A DNA stretch of 64,000 nucleotides from NCBI GenBank assembly GCA_022605955.1, contig JAKCOZ010000247.1:248001-312000 (forward strand), written 5' to 3'. The position numbers and the translations under genes were made by a program. Below, piece by piece: positions 1 to 13,084 of the stretch. Under the pieces are notes generated by a model. It made no database searches. It was not told the origin of the DNA and worked only from the letters and a program-made list of their open reading frames with translations. Position 1 is the stretch's first letter, and each line of letters starts with the position of its first letter. This DNA is from Rallus limicola (taxonomy: Eukaryota; Chordata; Aves; Gruiformes; Rallidae).

Positions 1-2974
1 ACACTGTGGAATGACAGACATTGGCTTTTGACTTTGTGGCTTGTGAAGAAAGTCATCTCACAAACCTCATACAGGGTGGCTTCACCTGCCCGTAAATAAA
101 TAAATCTATAATGTCTATCTCAGGTATTTAGCTTATTTTCATGAGGCTAATTGCAACTTGTGTTCAAAAGAGCCTCATGAGAAGTCAGGTTAGAAACGAA
201 AATACTATCTGCTTTTAAGTGGAGCATGAAACCCCGTCTAAGGTCAAAACTGAGGTCATAAAGAGGATAATATGGGTTTAGCATGCAGTGCAGCTGCTGT
301 ATGCTGTATTTAGCCTGTGCATAAAAAGGGAGCTTTTGTTTCCACTACTGTTACTCCCTTCATCTTTCCAAGTCATTTGCTCCCTCCGCTAACAGTTAAC
401 TTTAAGCATGTTTTATTTGTGGTGGCTGGCTATTTACTTTAAAATGTTTGATTTCAGAATAGGGCAAAATAGTTACAATACAGGTTTAGTAGGCTGAATA
501 TTTGCTGGAGAAATTAATTTATGGAGGCACATGCTCTTACAGTGTCAAAAACATTATTTTTGGTGGCATAAACCAGTGAGTTCCCATCGTGTGGTGGGAT
601 GGCGTGAAGAGGAGGAACCGACAACAGACCAAGTTCTGACTTACCTGAATTAGAACAGAGGATCTAAAGAAACAAGTATGGTTTGTAAGGAGGTAAATCA
701 AGAAGAAATTAAACACATAACCCCTCCTCAGTGCTATATCCCTCTCTGACCAGCCAGAGAACAAGGCAGTCAAGTGGGGTTTTTTTTTTGCAGTGAATAC
801 CAGGAAAAAGTTGGAAAAGGCACATTCCAAAGATGAATGGAGAGGACTGCACAGATTTAATCCACTAAAGTGAACCATGGAAAAAAATCTAATTCCATTA
901 TTCAGAGGCTGCTGAGTGTATTTTACCTTAGGGAAATGTACTTCTACTCATTTTCAGTAACTCTATAGTCCATTTCAGCCTCTATGCCTGAAAATTAACA
1001 GCACGTTAACAGGACTATTGCCTGTACTTGTGGAACTGTCTGTTTAGGATTAGGCCATTAAATATTGATGGAGATAATTGTTCCTGCACTTGAACAGCAG
1101 AAGGATAGAACCAAAAGTAGTTTAACTGGCATTTGCATTTATGCTTGGTAAACAGAGCTGGCTTTGAAAGTGCTGAACATCCAGTATTGCCTTCTGCACA
1201 GTTCACATTCCAAAGCATCACTGATCACAAAGATCAGTTTGATAAAATGTTGTTGCAAAGGTTAAATCAAACCATTTCAGCAGCAATTTATCACATCTAA
1301 ATAAGTAAACGCAATGGCAATACATAATAAAATACATCTAATTGTCCTTTGGTAATTATATTTTCTTTTTTGAAGGCTCATCAGTCACAATTTCTCATGA
1401 TTCCAATTTTAAGTGTCACCTTTCGTCAACACATGCTTTTCAAATTGTGTTGAGCTTGAACAGCAAGATTTTTTCAGAGCCAGATATGCACCGAAAGGGA
1501 GCTGGGTTTTCATTTCTTGTGTGTTTTCCATTAACTCAACTTTTTAACCTTTGTTCGAATCAGAAACTTTGTGAATTACTCTGTGTGATGTACATGACAC
1601 AGGAGGAAATGGTTTGATCACACCCAGTTTTCTCCTTCATTAGGTAACACAATTTATCATGCCACTGGTCGATCAGATAAGGAAGACCTTATCCCATGAT
1701 CATACAGTCCCCTGTATCATTTTACTCTAAATAAACCCAATACGAGCTCTTTGCAAACCTGATGCCACCAAGATGAGTCAAGGTGAAATGACTGACAGCT
1801 CAGGTCAAAAAAGACCGTGGTGGTGAAGAGTACAGCACATCTTGAGGCAGGGCTGCCCTCATGGAGTGACACTGGTGGTGCATTAACGAAATGAAGGGAA
1901 CAGACCCATTCTCTACAAGTGGCTGTGGGCTTGACGTCCTCTGTGAGTTGAGTAGGCGAAGAAAAAACCCCATGCAATTCAACAATGGGAATAGCCTCTG
2001 GCTCGGCAAATGGCTGCTCAAAATTGTGTGCTCCTCTCTGTGGGAGCTACACTTACCATGAGAAGGAACAAAGTCTCTGGACGTTATCTCAAATTAAAAA
2101 CCGAGCCGCGGCTGTTAATGAAGGGCCTCCTGCACTGGCTCTGAATATGATGCCCATATATCAAAGACCTCTGACACTGACTGCCACTCGATCTGGACAC
2201 AGGAAATACAGGATTCCAGGCAGATGAGAGCTGAAACTGAAGCCCCAAAAAACCTTCCTTGTGCGAGCGATTAGGCGCAGCTGTTTCGCTTCACATTTCG
2301 GAGCACTTGAACTCTGCAATCTGCCACATTTTTACAGGACTGCATGTGCAGAGGGTAAAAAAGGTATCATGCCCTGGCTAGACAGCAGATGTGGGGATAA
2401 AGAAATGTCTCCATTAAGAGAAAGAATAAATGAAAACAAAAAACTTGGGAAAAAAAGAAAGCACAATTCGGGAGGCAAGAGGTACAGGGGAGAAAATAAA
2501 CCTGTTTTTCCAGAGGCTGGAGGGGTTAATCCAGCAAAGATTTTCCACAGATATTAAACCAACTTATTCACTCTTTAAAAACTTCTTTGCACTTCTACAT
2601 CTGCCCCAAGGTACAAAGTTTTTTTGGTGCAAAGACTAGCCAGTCTAGAAATGCAAATGCCACCTCTACTGTTGCCTGCTTTGTATAATAAAATGACTCT
2701 CTCAATGTTATTTTAGGATGAAGTTTCATTGAGCTCAGATAAACAACAGATAAGTACTATGCTACACAGGAGAAATAATACGAAAAAACAAGCCTGACAT
2801 TTTCACAAACTCTCTCGTTATTCCTAATTTTCCCAGGTCCAGGTCTGTACTGTAGTAAGTCCACAAAATGGCGAGGATTTGCTCAAAGGAGTCTCTTCTA
2901 TAAGCCAATGAAACCTTTTTATTCTACAGTCTTGGTCACATAGCTACTTAAAGCCTGTTTCTACTGCACAGCAG
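1..2974. other. unique non-coding DNA
   Basis: I recognise no gene, RNA or transposon here. Open frames are all under 115 codons, overlap in several frames and show no recognisable domain. The sequence is AT-rich with ordinary short homopolymers (T run at 780-789). Positions about 2240-2330 keep several CpGs in an otherwise CpG-poor background, which could indicate a constrained element. A 6-bp inverted repeat (ATAAGG/CCTTAT) sits at 1677-1692 and is probably chance. Confidence 0.6.
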
Positions 2975-3025
2975 CCTACGGGACACATTCCCATTGACTC
3001 CAATATGACCAGGAGCAGTACATTC
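2975..3025. repeat. possible ancient palindromic amniote repeat fragment
   Basis: The segment contains CCCATTGACTCCAATATGAC, which resembles the CCCATTGACTTCAATGGGA core I associate with old MITE-like palindromic repeats common in turtles and crocodilians and rare in birds. Only one half is recognisable, so this could be chance. The resemblance is from memory. Confidence 0.3.
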
Positions 3026-3160
3026 AGTGTCAAATTCTTACTGAAGCTACAGGAGAAGGGGTGGCAGGAAAGCTTTATAAAAAAATGTGTTAAATGAGGA
3101 GGCAACTTATATGTTCAATGATGGAATACAGCAATTTAGTGGAAAAAGAGACTGAAATAT

Positions 3161-3258
3161 ACTAAGAAAAATATATAATATTTTAATTCTATTTTTATTT
3201 TCAATAAAAATATATATTTTAAATAAAATATATAATAAAATATATAAAAAAATATTTC
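3161..3258. repeat. AT-rich low-complexity tract
   Basis: Nearly all A and T, built from ATATAT, AAAATA and TTTTAT words. It has no coding potential. Such tracts are prone to slippage and easy DNA unwinding; nothing points to a specific function. Confidence 0.85.
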
Positions 3259-4687
3259 ACAGGAGGAAGTTACACAGAAGATTTAACTAAGCTTGCTGTC
3301 TCTGCTGTCCATCGGCAGAGAGATTTATTTGGTGACTGTATTCAGTGTCTTCACTGCTGCAAGGCTATGAGACTTTTCCAGCCCTGCTTTGGGATAGCAG
3401 ATGCTGTCTGTCCGTGTGTGTAGATACTAACAGAGGCACTCCAGTTTTACCTGAAGTAGGAACCATGTGTGGTAGAAGATGGATTTCATGTCCTGTGTTT
3501 TAAAAGTTGTGATTACCAAGCCCTCCTTCTACTCCTACCTTTTATTCATTGAAGACAAAGCCCAAAGGTTGTCCTACATGAGAAAGCAAAGCTGACCTCT
3601 CTTATACTTCCTAATAGCACAAAGCTAAGTGTTTTTTTATGCCCCCAGTTACAGCAAAGTTTCAAAACTCGTTAAAACCCACTGGCAGGGACAGAAGAAA
3701 AACAAAAAGCACAAAGCTGGGGCAGAAGTGAGGTTAGAGAAGCTCTTGTCTTATGAATTAAAGGAGGGTTTTACCTAACTTCTCAGCATTTTGGGGACTC
3801 ACCTGGGATGAAGCAGTTCTAAAAGGCTTTATCATGCTCGATAATTCTTGAAACCTTATGTGCTGGCATAAAATAAGAGGAATGCATCCTCAAAATAATG
3901 AAAAGCTCAAAAATAACTTCAAATCATGACCCAAGAAGACAAACAGAAAGCAGTGGGAATTTCTTGATGTTTTTTTTCTCCCCAAGTGATCCCCTTGGTT
4001 TCAAAACAAACTTGATTTGAAGGGATGCGGAGAGGAAAGAAAAGGGAGGAATACAGAGGAAGATGAAGAAGGTAAGAAAGAGCAAAATAAGCTTAGGAAC
4101 AAGGGAAATCAGGTTGGAGGCCAAAAGAACAACTCTATTGAAATAACAACCTGGAAAACCAGATTATATAATATAGGATATACGAATAACTATGTGGCAG
4201 ACAATGGGAGAGGAAAGAGATGATATATTGGCAGCACCAGGTCGGGCATGGTATTGGAAAGAGGTTGGGAAAGAGAAATACATGAAGGAAGATTTCAGTA
4301 TAAAGATGATAACTAAGAAGTTTGAAATGGAAACTTTGATGGTCATTTAAAACCATGAAATAAATACAAAAAACGTGAGGGTGGCTTCAGAGACCTTTGC
4401 CCATGTAACACTGTGCAAATCTGAAGTAGCTACAAGTCAATTCTCCAAAGACCTTTGAGGAATGAAAGTTTCTCCAAAGCACCGCACATGACTTTTCTGG
4501 AAAGACACTGTAAACATTTGATTTGTACCTCAAAGAAATGTAACCATAGGCCATGAACATGGCAAAGGCTCGTGGGATACCTGGAAGAGCACAAAGATCT
4601 CTTATTTCTGCTGATATTTGTCTTCTCACACACTCTGTGGGAGTAGCCATTAACTGAAGTCAGGAGGGGAGAATCTCTTGGATAGAT
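3259..4687. other. unique non-coding DNA
   Basis: No recognisable gene or transposon. The portion around 4017-4125 is purine-rich on the plus strand (GGAAAGAAAAGGGAGG-like words) and produces short Lys/Glu/Gly-rich frames that are compositional, not genes. Confidence 0.6.
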
Positions 4688-4903
4688 ACAGAAGATGAGG
4701 CTTAGATTGGATGTGAGGAAAAAATTCTTCAACAGAAGGGCTGTGCAGTGCTGGAACCCGGGGCAGTGGTGGAGTCACCATTCCTGGAGGGATTTAGAAC
4801 CCATGTTCAGGGACACAGGTTAGTGGTGGGCTTGGCAATGACGGGTTAATGGTTGGACTCAGTGGTCCCACTTAAATGATCCTTTGATTTCTGTGTTTCC
4901 ATG
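4688..4903 (+). mobile_element. CR1 LINE 3' fragment, sense
   Basis: A 5'-truncated CR1 3' end. The order of motifs is typical: AGATTGGATGTGAGGAA, ATTCTTCAACAGAAGG, GTGGTGGAGTCACCATTCC, then TTAGTGGTGGGC and GGTTGGACTCAGTGGTCC. The usual terminal ATTCTATG octamers are largely eroded (TTTGATTTCTGTGTTTCC). It contains no ORF2. The subfamily appears different from the CR1 copies at 27.5, 41.4, 51.1 and 59.1 kb, which carry a GGGCAACCTTGTGTAG-type signature. Confidence 0.85.
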
Positions 4904-7900
4904 TTGGTTACCTCCAGAAAGAGTTAAAAAAGGGAACTCTTTAAATAGAATAACAGAAGATTGTGGAAACTGTATGGGAAGTGTGCTCATGGACAGAAGT
5001 ATTGTGAGAAGGCAATAAGGAGGCAGAATAATCATGAATGTGACGTGTTTATCACCCTGATATTGGTTGCTTTAAAATGGTGACTCAGGACCCAGCACTG
5101 CCTCAAAACAAGGACAAGGTTGTTTAATTTCAGGATTCTTTGTAAAATATCACACTGAAGTTTGCATTCCTGTGGAAGATCTGCAAGTCCTAGCATTGAT
5201 TTGAAACAGTCGTTTCAACAAGACTACCTCCTGTGATTCAGCTGAATATTGGAGATCCATGAAGAAAGGCAAAGAGCAGAAGAGTGTGTAAATGAGCACC
5301 AAATGCCCTAGTTTCCTCCAAATATCTCACATTCGTTTTTCTTTTACTAAAAATCTCCCTTTCCTTCCTATGGTCCCTGTCCATTTTGTGTGTGTGTGTG
5401 CATGTGCATTTCCTTCCCTTCCCAACTGCTTCTTTCCCACTTTCTAGTGTTTCTCATTCTTTGCCCTAACAAAACTGCTTTCTCTCCCCCCCCCCATTTT
5501 GATAAATTTCCCACTGTTTTGTTCTAGCCCTACACAACTACAAAGACGCCTTTCCACTTTGCTCTCCTCTACCTTCCCCGCCTCTTCCTTCATTTCTCTT
5601 TTATTTTCTTCGCTTTTTCACTATATTCTCCATGCCAGAACTTCAGCAAAAGATCAAAAGGGAAAACCCGGCAACACAAATTAGAGATTTGATGGCAGCC
5701 AAGTGTAACTAAATAAAAATGCTTTTGCATTAGCCACAGTTACTAACAGCGTTTAATAGTTGGCGATCTGTAATTTTTACTAGGTGAACAAGAGGTTGGA
5801 AAGCATAAATAGGCATAGCAGGCAGCACAGTAAAAATTCCATGTCCTCATACAAGCTTGTCCGAAACAGCACGTATTTTGTGGGCATTTATTTATTTTTC
5901 TTCCTTTTTTTTTTTCTTCTGCTTTTTTTTCTTCTTCTTTTTTTCTTCTTCTTCTTTCTTTTTCTTCTTAATTTTTTATTTTTTTTTCTTGCTTAGCATG
6001 AACTGAAAACTTAAAATGTGTTTGTTGTGAAGTGTGGCTTGAGAAACAAGTTACCTAAATTTCTAGTCTCCCTCCCCCCCCGCCTCCCCCAACCCCGAAT
6101 ATAATCTCATTTCACTTTCTGTCACTAAAAGGCAGAAGCGAGAATGACATTTACTGATTAGAGAATTAGTACTATTCCACACAGCTTGTTTTAAAGGATG
6201 CAGTCACCCAGATGTTGCTGCTGTCAGTAGAACTGCAATACTGTGCATGTTCTCACTCCGGCATGCACAGAAACCATAGTTTATAAATGTATGAGATGCA
6301 TAACACTATGTCTGTGTGGAAATATTATTCTAACATACCTTAATTGTATTCAATAATCACATTTTATAACCTTTTAATTGACTAGTATTTAGTGTTTGGC
6401 AATTAAATGATTGTAACCAACCATTCATTGAAGTTAATTATCTGTAGATTGTGCTGGTCACTTTAAGTATTTCTTTTACTATGTTCAGGACGTGGCATTT
6501 TTCCAATTCCTTAATGGGCTACATTTAGAAAGGGAACTACAGCAAACCTGTTATCTGTAGCGTGTGCATTACAGAAGAATAACTCATATGACAGCAATCT
6601 TGTTAGAGGCTGTTATGAACAACATCCACCGTGGGTTGTATCTTAAGCTGTCAGTGTAGTTACTCTGATTTACACCAGCTGAGGATTAGGACACACGTAT
6701 GATTGCAAAGAATGGTAACTCCTTTAGATGCATCAAATCTTTCAAGATAAAGAATGTCAGCATAAAGCATCGCTGAGTTAAAAAACAATGTTTCTGAGAA
6801 CAGCAGGGTGAGGTAAGAAGAGCTGCACTGAAGATAGTGATAGTTCCTCTGCGTTTATCTCCATGTAGGACTCAGTTTGGTCTTGTACTGGAGAATCAGT
6901 TGTGAGGTCCTGGAGGCATTCCATTCGAGCAAAAATTAGGTTTGAAATCAAGGGGGTGGGGGGGAAAGATCAAATTAATTGCTTATGACAAGTAGCATTC
7001 TCTGTGTTCAAAGAAAGTAATCAAAAATTAACATTGTGAAATTAACTCCTGAAATATTCTCCCATCTATATTCAATTATTTTTCTCTGGTAGCCCAGCAC
7101 AGCTGACAAGCATTAGCCCTTTGATGACGTGCCGTTCACAGACCTATGGGAGGATAACATAATCTGAATCTGCAGGTTTTGGACAGTCGCTGTAGAGGCC
7201 ACCACTGTAATTCCATGCATCAGAACTGGACAAACACCGTCTCTCCTTCCATGTGTGGTTTTGAAGCAGAATACCTGAATGTGGGCAGTTGATAACATTG
7301 CACTGCACTTTTGGCAGCTGTGTGGTGTTCGACTGGAGACAACACTGGTCGTGTCCTGTGATGGAGCTGTGATACCCCTGGTATGAACCTCACCACTTTG
7401 CATGTTCCCCTCTCCAGAGGACACCTGATACAGAAGATTCAGGTTTTTTGGCTGTTTACAACATAAAACATTCAATATAGTTCCTGTGGGAAGAAGTGGT
7501 TTATTCTGACTTAATAGGTAAAGTTGAAGCTTCAACTAAAAAATTGAAGATCTTTCTGTGTAACTACGTAATGATCTTTACAATGGCAATGCTAAGCTTT
7601 CACTCATTAATTTGATCCAATATTACAACAGCAAAGAGGGTGAAATACGTTCTTCAAGAGAGCAGTTGGAGTGGATCAGTACAAGTAACATCTGCAGAAC
7701 TGTGTTTTTTATTTGTAACCTGGAAGAACTTGGACTGAAAGCAGGTCTCCACTCTCACATCCACTTTCTTCTCTTGCAGTTGAATCTTGAACTAGATGAA
7801 GTCATGTGTGATCTCATGTGGTATGCTGCTTAGAAAATAATCTCCCAATCTCTTAAATGGAAACCTGTAAGATGCCTGCAGGAGCTCAATGAAACTTGAT

Positions 7901-7928
7901 GGCCACTGTTTCCGAGCAGTGATCCCAC
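4904..7928. other. unique non-coding DNA with pyrimidine tracts
   Basis: No gene recognised. The interval includes a (TG)7 run at 5387-5400, a long polypyrimidine strand at about 5330-5640, a TTC-rich tract at 5888-5992 and a C-rich stretch at 6068-6098. The rest is AT-rich. Open frames reach 140 codons (minus strand, 7113-7535) but lack any domain or composition suggesting a gene. Confidence 0.6.
5888..5992. repeat. degenerate (TTC)n / T-rich polypyrimidine tract
   Basis: Almost pure T and C on the plus strand with TTCTTC runs and T homopolymers. The Phe/Leu-rich frame at 5784-5996 is an artefact of this composition. Polypurine/polypyrimidine DNA of this kind can form triplex structures; no specific role is indicated. 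Confidence 0.9.
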
Positions 7929-8180
7929 CTCCTGTTGTATCTGGAGCTTGATGCTACATAGTATAGAATATCCCTTTGGCCAGCCTGGGTCAGCCGTCCT
8001 GGCTGGGCTCTCAAAGCTGTACCTGGCAGATCCCGAGAAGCTGAAAACTCCTTGTTTTACTGTTGACACTACAACTAAAACCATCAGTAGGTTATCAACA
8101 CTGTTCTCATGCTAAATACAAAACATGGACCCATAGAAAGAAAATTACTCTATCTCAGCTGAATGCAGGACAATGATACA
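7929..8180 (+). mobile_element. ERVL-type endogenous retrovirus LTR fragment
   Basis: The segment matches my memory of the 3' part of a common avian ERVL-family LTR. Diagnostic words in order are AGTATAGAATATCCCTTTGG, CCAGCCTGGGTCAGCCGTCC, GAGAAGCTGAAAACTCC, ACACTACAACTAAAACCATC, GGTTATCAACACTGTTCTCA, and ACTCTATCTCAGCTGAATGC near the end. The 5' part of the LTR is missing or unrecognisable and no internal gag/pol/env sequence follows, so it is a truncated solo LTR relic. The right end near 8178 is set by loss of similarity. It lies about 170 bp from an antisense CR1. Confidence 0.7.
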
Positions 8181-8346
8181 TGTTGAATCTTAACTTCTCA
8201 ACATTTAGCATATCAACAATAGTTACTTCTCCTCTCTCATCAGCCCAGAGAAAAACAGATCTCTCTATACCTTGTAGGGGCCCCGATCAATGGACTTGCT
8301 GCCACAGGAATCCCAAGTGACCTTCCAGTGTGATCAGTAGAAAAAT

Positions 8347-8982
8347 ATCTTAGAATCATAGAATCACAGAATGTGTTGGGTTGGAAGGGAAGAGTAGAAG
8401 CCATCTAGTCCAATCCCCTGCAGTGAGCAGGGACATCTCCACTAGATCAGGTTGCTCAGAGCCCCGTCAAGCCTGATTTTGAATATTTCCAGGGATGGGG
8501 CCTCCTCCACCACCTCTTTGGGAAACCTGTTCTTGCAGCTCTTCAGAGTGCAGCTTTGCAGGTGATGTAGTTGGCAGCCTGGTGCAATGTTGCAAAGGGA
8601 GATTGGAACCTGTTTAACATAATACAGCAACCTACCGACAGTAGCAGCTTAGAAGGTGCATCTTGTATTTTATCTATAAATACAGACCTACCACCCTCAT
8701 ACTGAAGATCTCTTTCCTAACATCGAACCTAAATCTCCCCTTTTCGAATTTAAAACCATTACCCCTCATCCTATCACTTCATGCCCTTGGAAACAGTTTT
8801 TCTCAAGCTTTCCTATAGTCATCTTTCAGGGGTTGGAATGCTGCTGTAAGGTCCCTTTGAAGCCTTCTCTGGACAAGCCCAGCTCTCTCAGCTTGTCTTC
8901 ACAGGAGAGGTGCTCCAGCCCTTGGATCATTTTTGTGGCACTCTTCTGGATGCGTTCCAACAGGTCAGTGTCCTTGTGTTAA
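8347..8982 (-). mobile_element. CR1 LINE 3' fragment, antisense, with internal insertion
   Basis: The left edge (TTAGAATCATAGAATCACAG) is the reverse complement of the CR1 3' octamer tail, so the element runs on the minus strand. Typical CR1 3' sequence follows: GGTTGGAAGGGAAG, TAGTCCAATCCCCTGC, TTTCCAGGGATGGGG, and further in ATCCTATCACTTCATGCCC, CTCTCTCAGCTTGTCTTCAC and AGGAGAGGTGCTCCAGCCC. Between GGAAACCTGTTC (ends 8532) and ACCACCCTCAT (starts about 8688) lie roughly 154 bp not expected in CR1. It is 5'-truncated before any ORF2 sequence. Confidence 0.9.
8533..8687. other. foreign insert inside the 8.35-8.98 kb CR1
   Basis: About 154 bp interrupts an otherwise collinear CR1 3' region. 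I do not recognise the insert. It has no poly-A, no clear terminal inverted repeats and no obvious flanking direct repeat. GGAACCTGTTT inside it (about 8606-8616) resembles the host GGAAACCTGTTC at the left junction, a possible trace of the joining event. Confidence 0.5.
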
Positions 8983-11900
8983 GGGCTTCAAGGCTTAATG
9001 TAGGTTCATAAAACCTGTCCCAGAAGACCACAGAAAGGCAAAGTGTATAATATATCCAGGCATTCAGGGATGAAGCATTTTTATGCATGGTTAAAACAAG
9101 AATATGTTTTAGCACCAAGGAACTATTGCAGCTAGTAACTGAGCATGTGTAGAAACATTTACTTCTAGAGCTGAGTTTAGCTGTGCAAAGAATTGTGGTG
9201 ACCACTGTCTAGGTCAATGCCACTCTGGAAATATAAATGTCTTCTCCACTATTTACTGAGAGCCTCATGCAAAGAGAAGGTATGGCAATTATATCAGTCT
9301 TCTCTCTCTGAAAAACAAAACTCAAAAATGCATATACAAAGAATTTACCAGGAAACCCACCTAGAGGTTGTTCTCCTAGTAGTATTTTGTCTGCAGTAAT
9401 GAGGTGTACTTCCAAATATAGTGTTAAAATATTTTTATACATGCTAATAGATAGCACCAAGTTTTCTTGAATGGATTTTGTTGCTTTTTTTATAAAGAAT
9501 ATTGGTTATTTTATTGTTTCAGATTACTTTGTTGTCTTCCATTGGGAGGATTCAAGAACTGATCTCTGGGGAAATTTTTGGCATTCTGGAAATAGAAATC
9601 CTTTGATAAATATGGAAAAGACCAAAGGAGACAGGATAATCTTCACTGAACTGATCTAGCTAAAAGGAAACTCAAGAATGCAAACAAATATCTTTCTAAC
9701 AAAGGAGTAAGAAGATCACTCGTTGACTTTACTGCAGTAATCAATAGGGCTCCACTAACATTACAAAACTTTATAAAGCACTGGCAGCAATTGTAAGCCA
9801 GAAACTCTGAGAAAGCTGTTCCTAATGTTTTGGACACCAAATATCTGAAAATAAACACCTGTATCCATGATATCTAAAGACCCAAACCAGCAAAAACACA
9901 AGTTCTTGTCTCTCAGCTTAACATCGCTCCTCCCTCTGCCAAGGGACAGGAGAATGAAATATCTTGTGTAGCCACTTACACACAGAAGAAAGAACATTGC
10001 AGAGCTGAGTGGCTGCTTAATGTGCAGGTATCTGATCAAAAAACATTCAGAAATTGGTAAAGGTTGTTAACGCTTGTGTAACAAGCGTTTTCTTCTCGCT
10101 TACAAATTCTAGCCAGTTCTTTTTAAAAGAGGTTTCTGTACTTTTTAGCCATGAGATCTAAGGGAAAAACTGCTCAAAGAATATGTAACCTTACACATCC
10201 ATCCCATCCATCTGTCTACCTCTCTTGTGCACAACTGTTTCAACAAATGCAAGCCAAGCTGAAAACATGTCTGTGACTCAGACCAGAAAAAAATGTGCTT
10301 GACCTCTGCGATGCCTCTCATAAGTGTTTGATGCTCACTGCTGTGTGGACTTAAGGGTCTGTGTTTACAAAGCTTTATCTGCAGTCTTACCTACATATCC
10401 ATGTCCTATCATTTATCAAAGTGTGCCCACGTTAATGAAATAGTGGGAACTCTCTAAAAAATCCACATCCAACTGATGGAAGATTCTTTTCCCCTCAAAA
10501 ATTCTTGAATGTTGCACATGCAAGTGATGGCTTTTCAATGCACAGGCTGCTCAGTTCTCTTGCCTCTTCAGTTGTACATACAGCTCACCATACGTCCATG
10601 CAGTTGTACATATAAATCCACTGTGCTTCTGTTTTTACCAGTCATGACTCTCACTAGTTGTAGCACACCTGGAAACACTGCCCAGCTCAAAAGAACTATG
10701 TTGGCTGGCTATAAAACAGGGTTAGTTACCACTGGGCTTGATACAAGGTGGTTCATTTAATCATGCAAGGAGTTAAGCAGAGGTAATGATAAGCAGGCTG
10801 ATGAGCTTATCAGCTTTTGATTAACTCAGCCTGCTGAGTTTATTTAAAATACAAGTGTCTTTTTTAAACTTCTAGTTAATTTTGCCATGTAGAAGGGTAG
10901 AAGGGTAGATGTACACACATGGAGTAAGTTACTGTAATTTGCCTGAGGTTGCAGAAGTCTCTAACAGCATGATGCCAATACTCAATGCCACTTTTGATCT
11001 CTTGATTTCGTCTAGTACTACATGGAATGAATCCTGTTTATTCCCAGTTAAGACGACCAAACAGAATTTGAGCAATATTTACCTTTAAGAACAGAGATAC
11101 TTTTCTCTCCAAGAATATTTCTCAGGGTGTGTTTTGCAATGATTGTTCTGGTATTCTTATGCAGAATCACTGATGGTAACATACCCAGATATAAAATATT
11201 AGATTTCTTTGCACTTTTGTATGAGATTTGAAACATGTTCAGAGGAAAATTATCAGCAATTTATTCTTTTATATATGTGGAAAAAGATATAGACAGAACA
11301 CTTAATACACAGGCATTAATGACATTTACCAATGTAAATTCTCTAATGGTGTCAGAATCCTCAGTCCTTTCTCATCACAACAGTCTCTGATGAGTGTTTT
11401 AATTTTTTCCTTATTGTACTTCCTTAGGGCCAGTGCATGGGTTGTTCTTAGCGGATACCACAAAATATATTTGTAAATGGGGTTTTAAGCCTTCTAAACT
11501 GGCGATGAACATGTTCAAGATGTGAGTAGGAAACTAATTGAAAGTTAACCTTCCGTATAGTTATGTGCCACGTAACACAATCAGGCGGATTCAAGAAAGC
11601 TGGAAGGAGGCAAGACACGGATGTCTCTGGAAAACTTGCACTGTGGCAGTTGGTAGACACTGCGAGGAAGGTGCCAGCCTGCATCTGACTGAGCTCAGCA
11701 AGGGAAGGCAGGTTGAGGTCCTGATGGCAAGCGTGGCACGTTGCCTGCAAAAGGAGTGCAGATGTGGCTGTTGTGCTTTCCAGCATCATCAGATTTGCAA
11801 CGGTTGGATCAGCCTGGTTAACTCTTTCAATAATGCTATACTAGTTAAAAGTTTCCCAACAAGTTTCCCATGGCTTCCCACCCCATCCCACACCCCTGTA

Positions 11901-13084
11901 CTGAATGCATTCACATGCACTGAGAAGGAAGTGTGAGCTGGAATGTGTCCTGCCACTAGCCCTGGGGCTGTGTTATTTCAGGTACATAGGGCTATCCGGT
12001 CTTGCACATTAACATGGGAAACTTTCCTCTTCCAGAGCCAAAAAAACCAAGCCAAATTCATGCATTTTTTTGGACTTCATAGTAGGATTGCTTCCAAAGT
12101 AATTACAAACACGGGTTTGTTTACATGATGCATGCAGGAAGTGAAAAGGGAGTGCATGACAGGCAGTTTCCTGAAGGCCAGCATTTCTAGATGTAACTGA
12201 TTTCCCTCTCTTGTGTTAATATTTTACAGAAATTATGTTACAAATGTGTCTAACCTAGGCTAATAAAAGTAATGCATGCCAGCTCCCGTGTTTCTGGAGG
12301 AACAGGTAGTGTCATGAAATGGCCACGCTACAAGCAGGGCAAAGCATGCTAATCCTGTGCCACACAAAATTAAGCACTCAGAAGATTCTGGTGTTTGTCC
12401 TGTTCTTAATTACAAGCCCCGGAGAAAAGGGTCGTATATCATGCACAGAACTCCAAGGACAGCTTTGTTGGTTTATTAATCCTAATGTAGTATCAGATCA
12501 TAAAAATAATTTGAATGATTTGGTAATGTGATTTGGTAATGTTCTGATTAATGCATTACCATGAATGGAAGAGACAGATTAACCATACCATGAATTGTAA
12601 CATGCTAATTCCTCACTGCAGCTCTAACAACTGAATCACATGCAGTTTCAATTATTTTACGTGTTTGGCAGCCATTCTTCCCAATGGAACAATAAGCATT
12701 AACACAATAATCTGAAAGAAGCTTATAAAAACATGGTTGACATAAGTTCTCTCTATTAAGAAATACTTGACATTACAATGCTGGTTTTGTTTTAACCATA
12801 CTAACTTCTACAACTGAAAGATCTTGATCTGAATGCCTTGAAAATACTTTCAAATTTGTCATGCTCCACTAATATGTCAAATCATTGATAGTCCAATAAA
12901 TTAGTGTTATTCCAAGAGAAATTCATGAAAAATTATGGGCAGCAGGGGTTAACGTGCTCTGATGAGAATGAGTTCCTCTGAATTAAATAGTGCTTTAAAT
13001 GGGAGACATTCAGTAGAAGGATGTTGCTACAGTGGCTGCTGCTTCTAGTAACGCCTTGTCTTTCACACAAAGCTCTTCACTTAG
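8983..13084. other. unique non-coding DNA
   Basis: No gene or transposon recognised. Open frames reach 132 codons (11538-11936, plus) without domains. Small local features: a perfect 8-bp stem AACGCTTG/CAAGCGTT at 10069-10089, an inverted repeat AGCAGGCTGA/TCAGCCTGCT at 10792-10835, a 12-bp direct repeat at 10569 and 10601, and a perfect 13-bp tandem duplication (TGATTTGGTAATG) at 12516-12541. The stretch 12880-13015 is AT-rich with ATTA-type words and could be a conserved element. Confidence 0.55.

Noticed and set aside
5784..5996. Phe/Leu-rich membrane-like protein
   Set aside because: Encoded by a T/C low-complexity tract; a compositional artefact.
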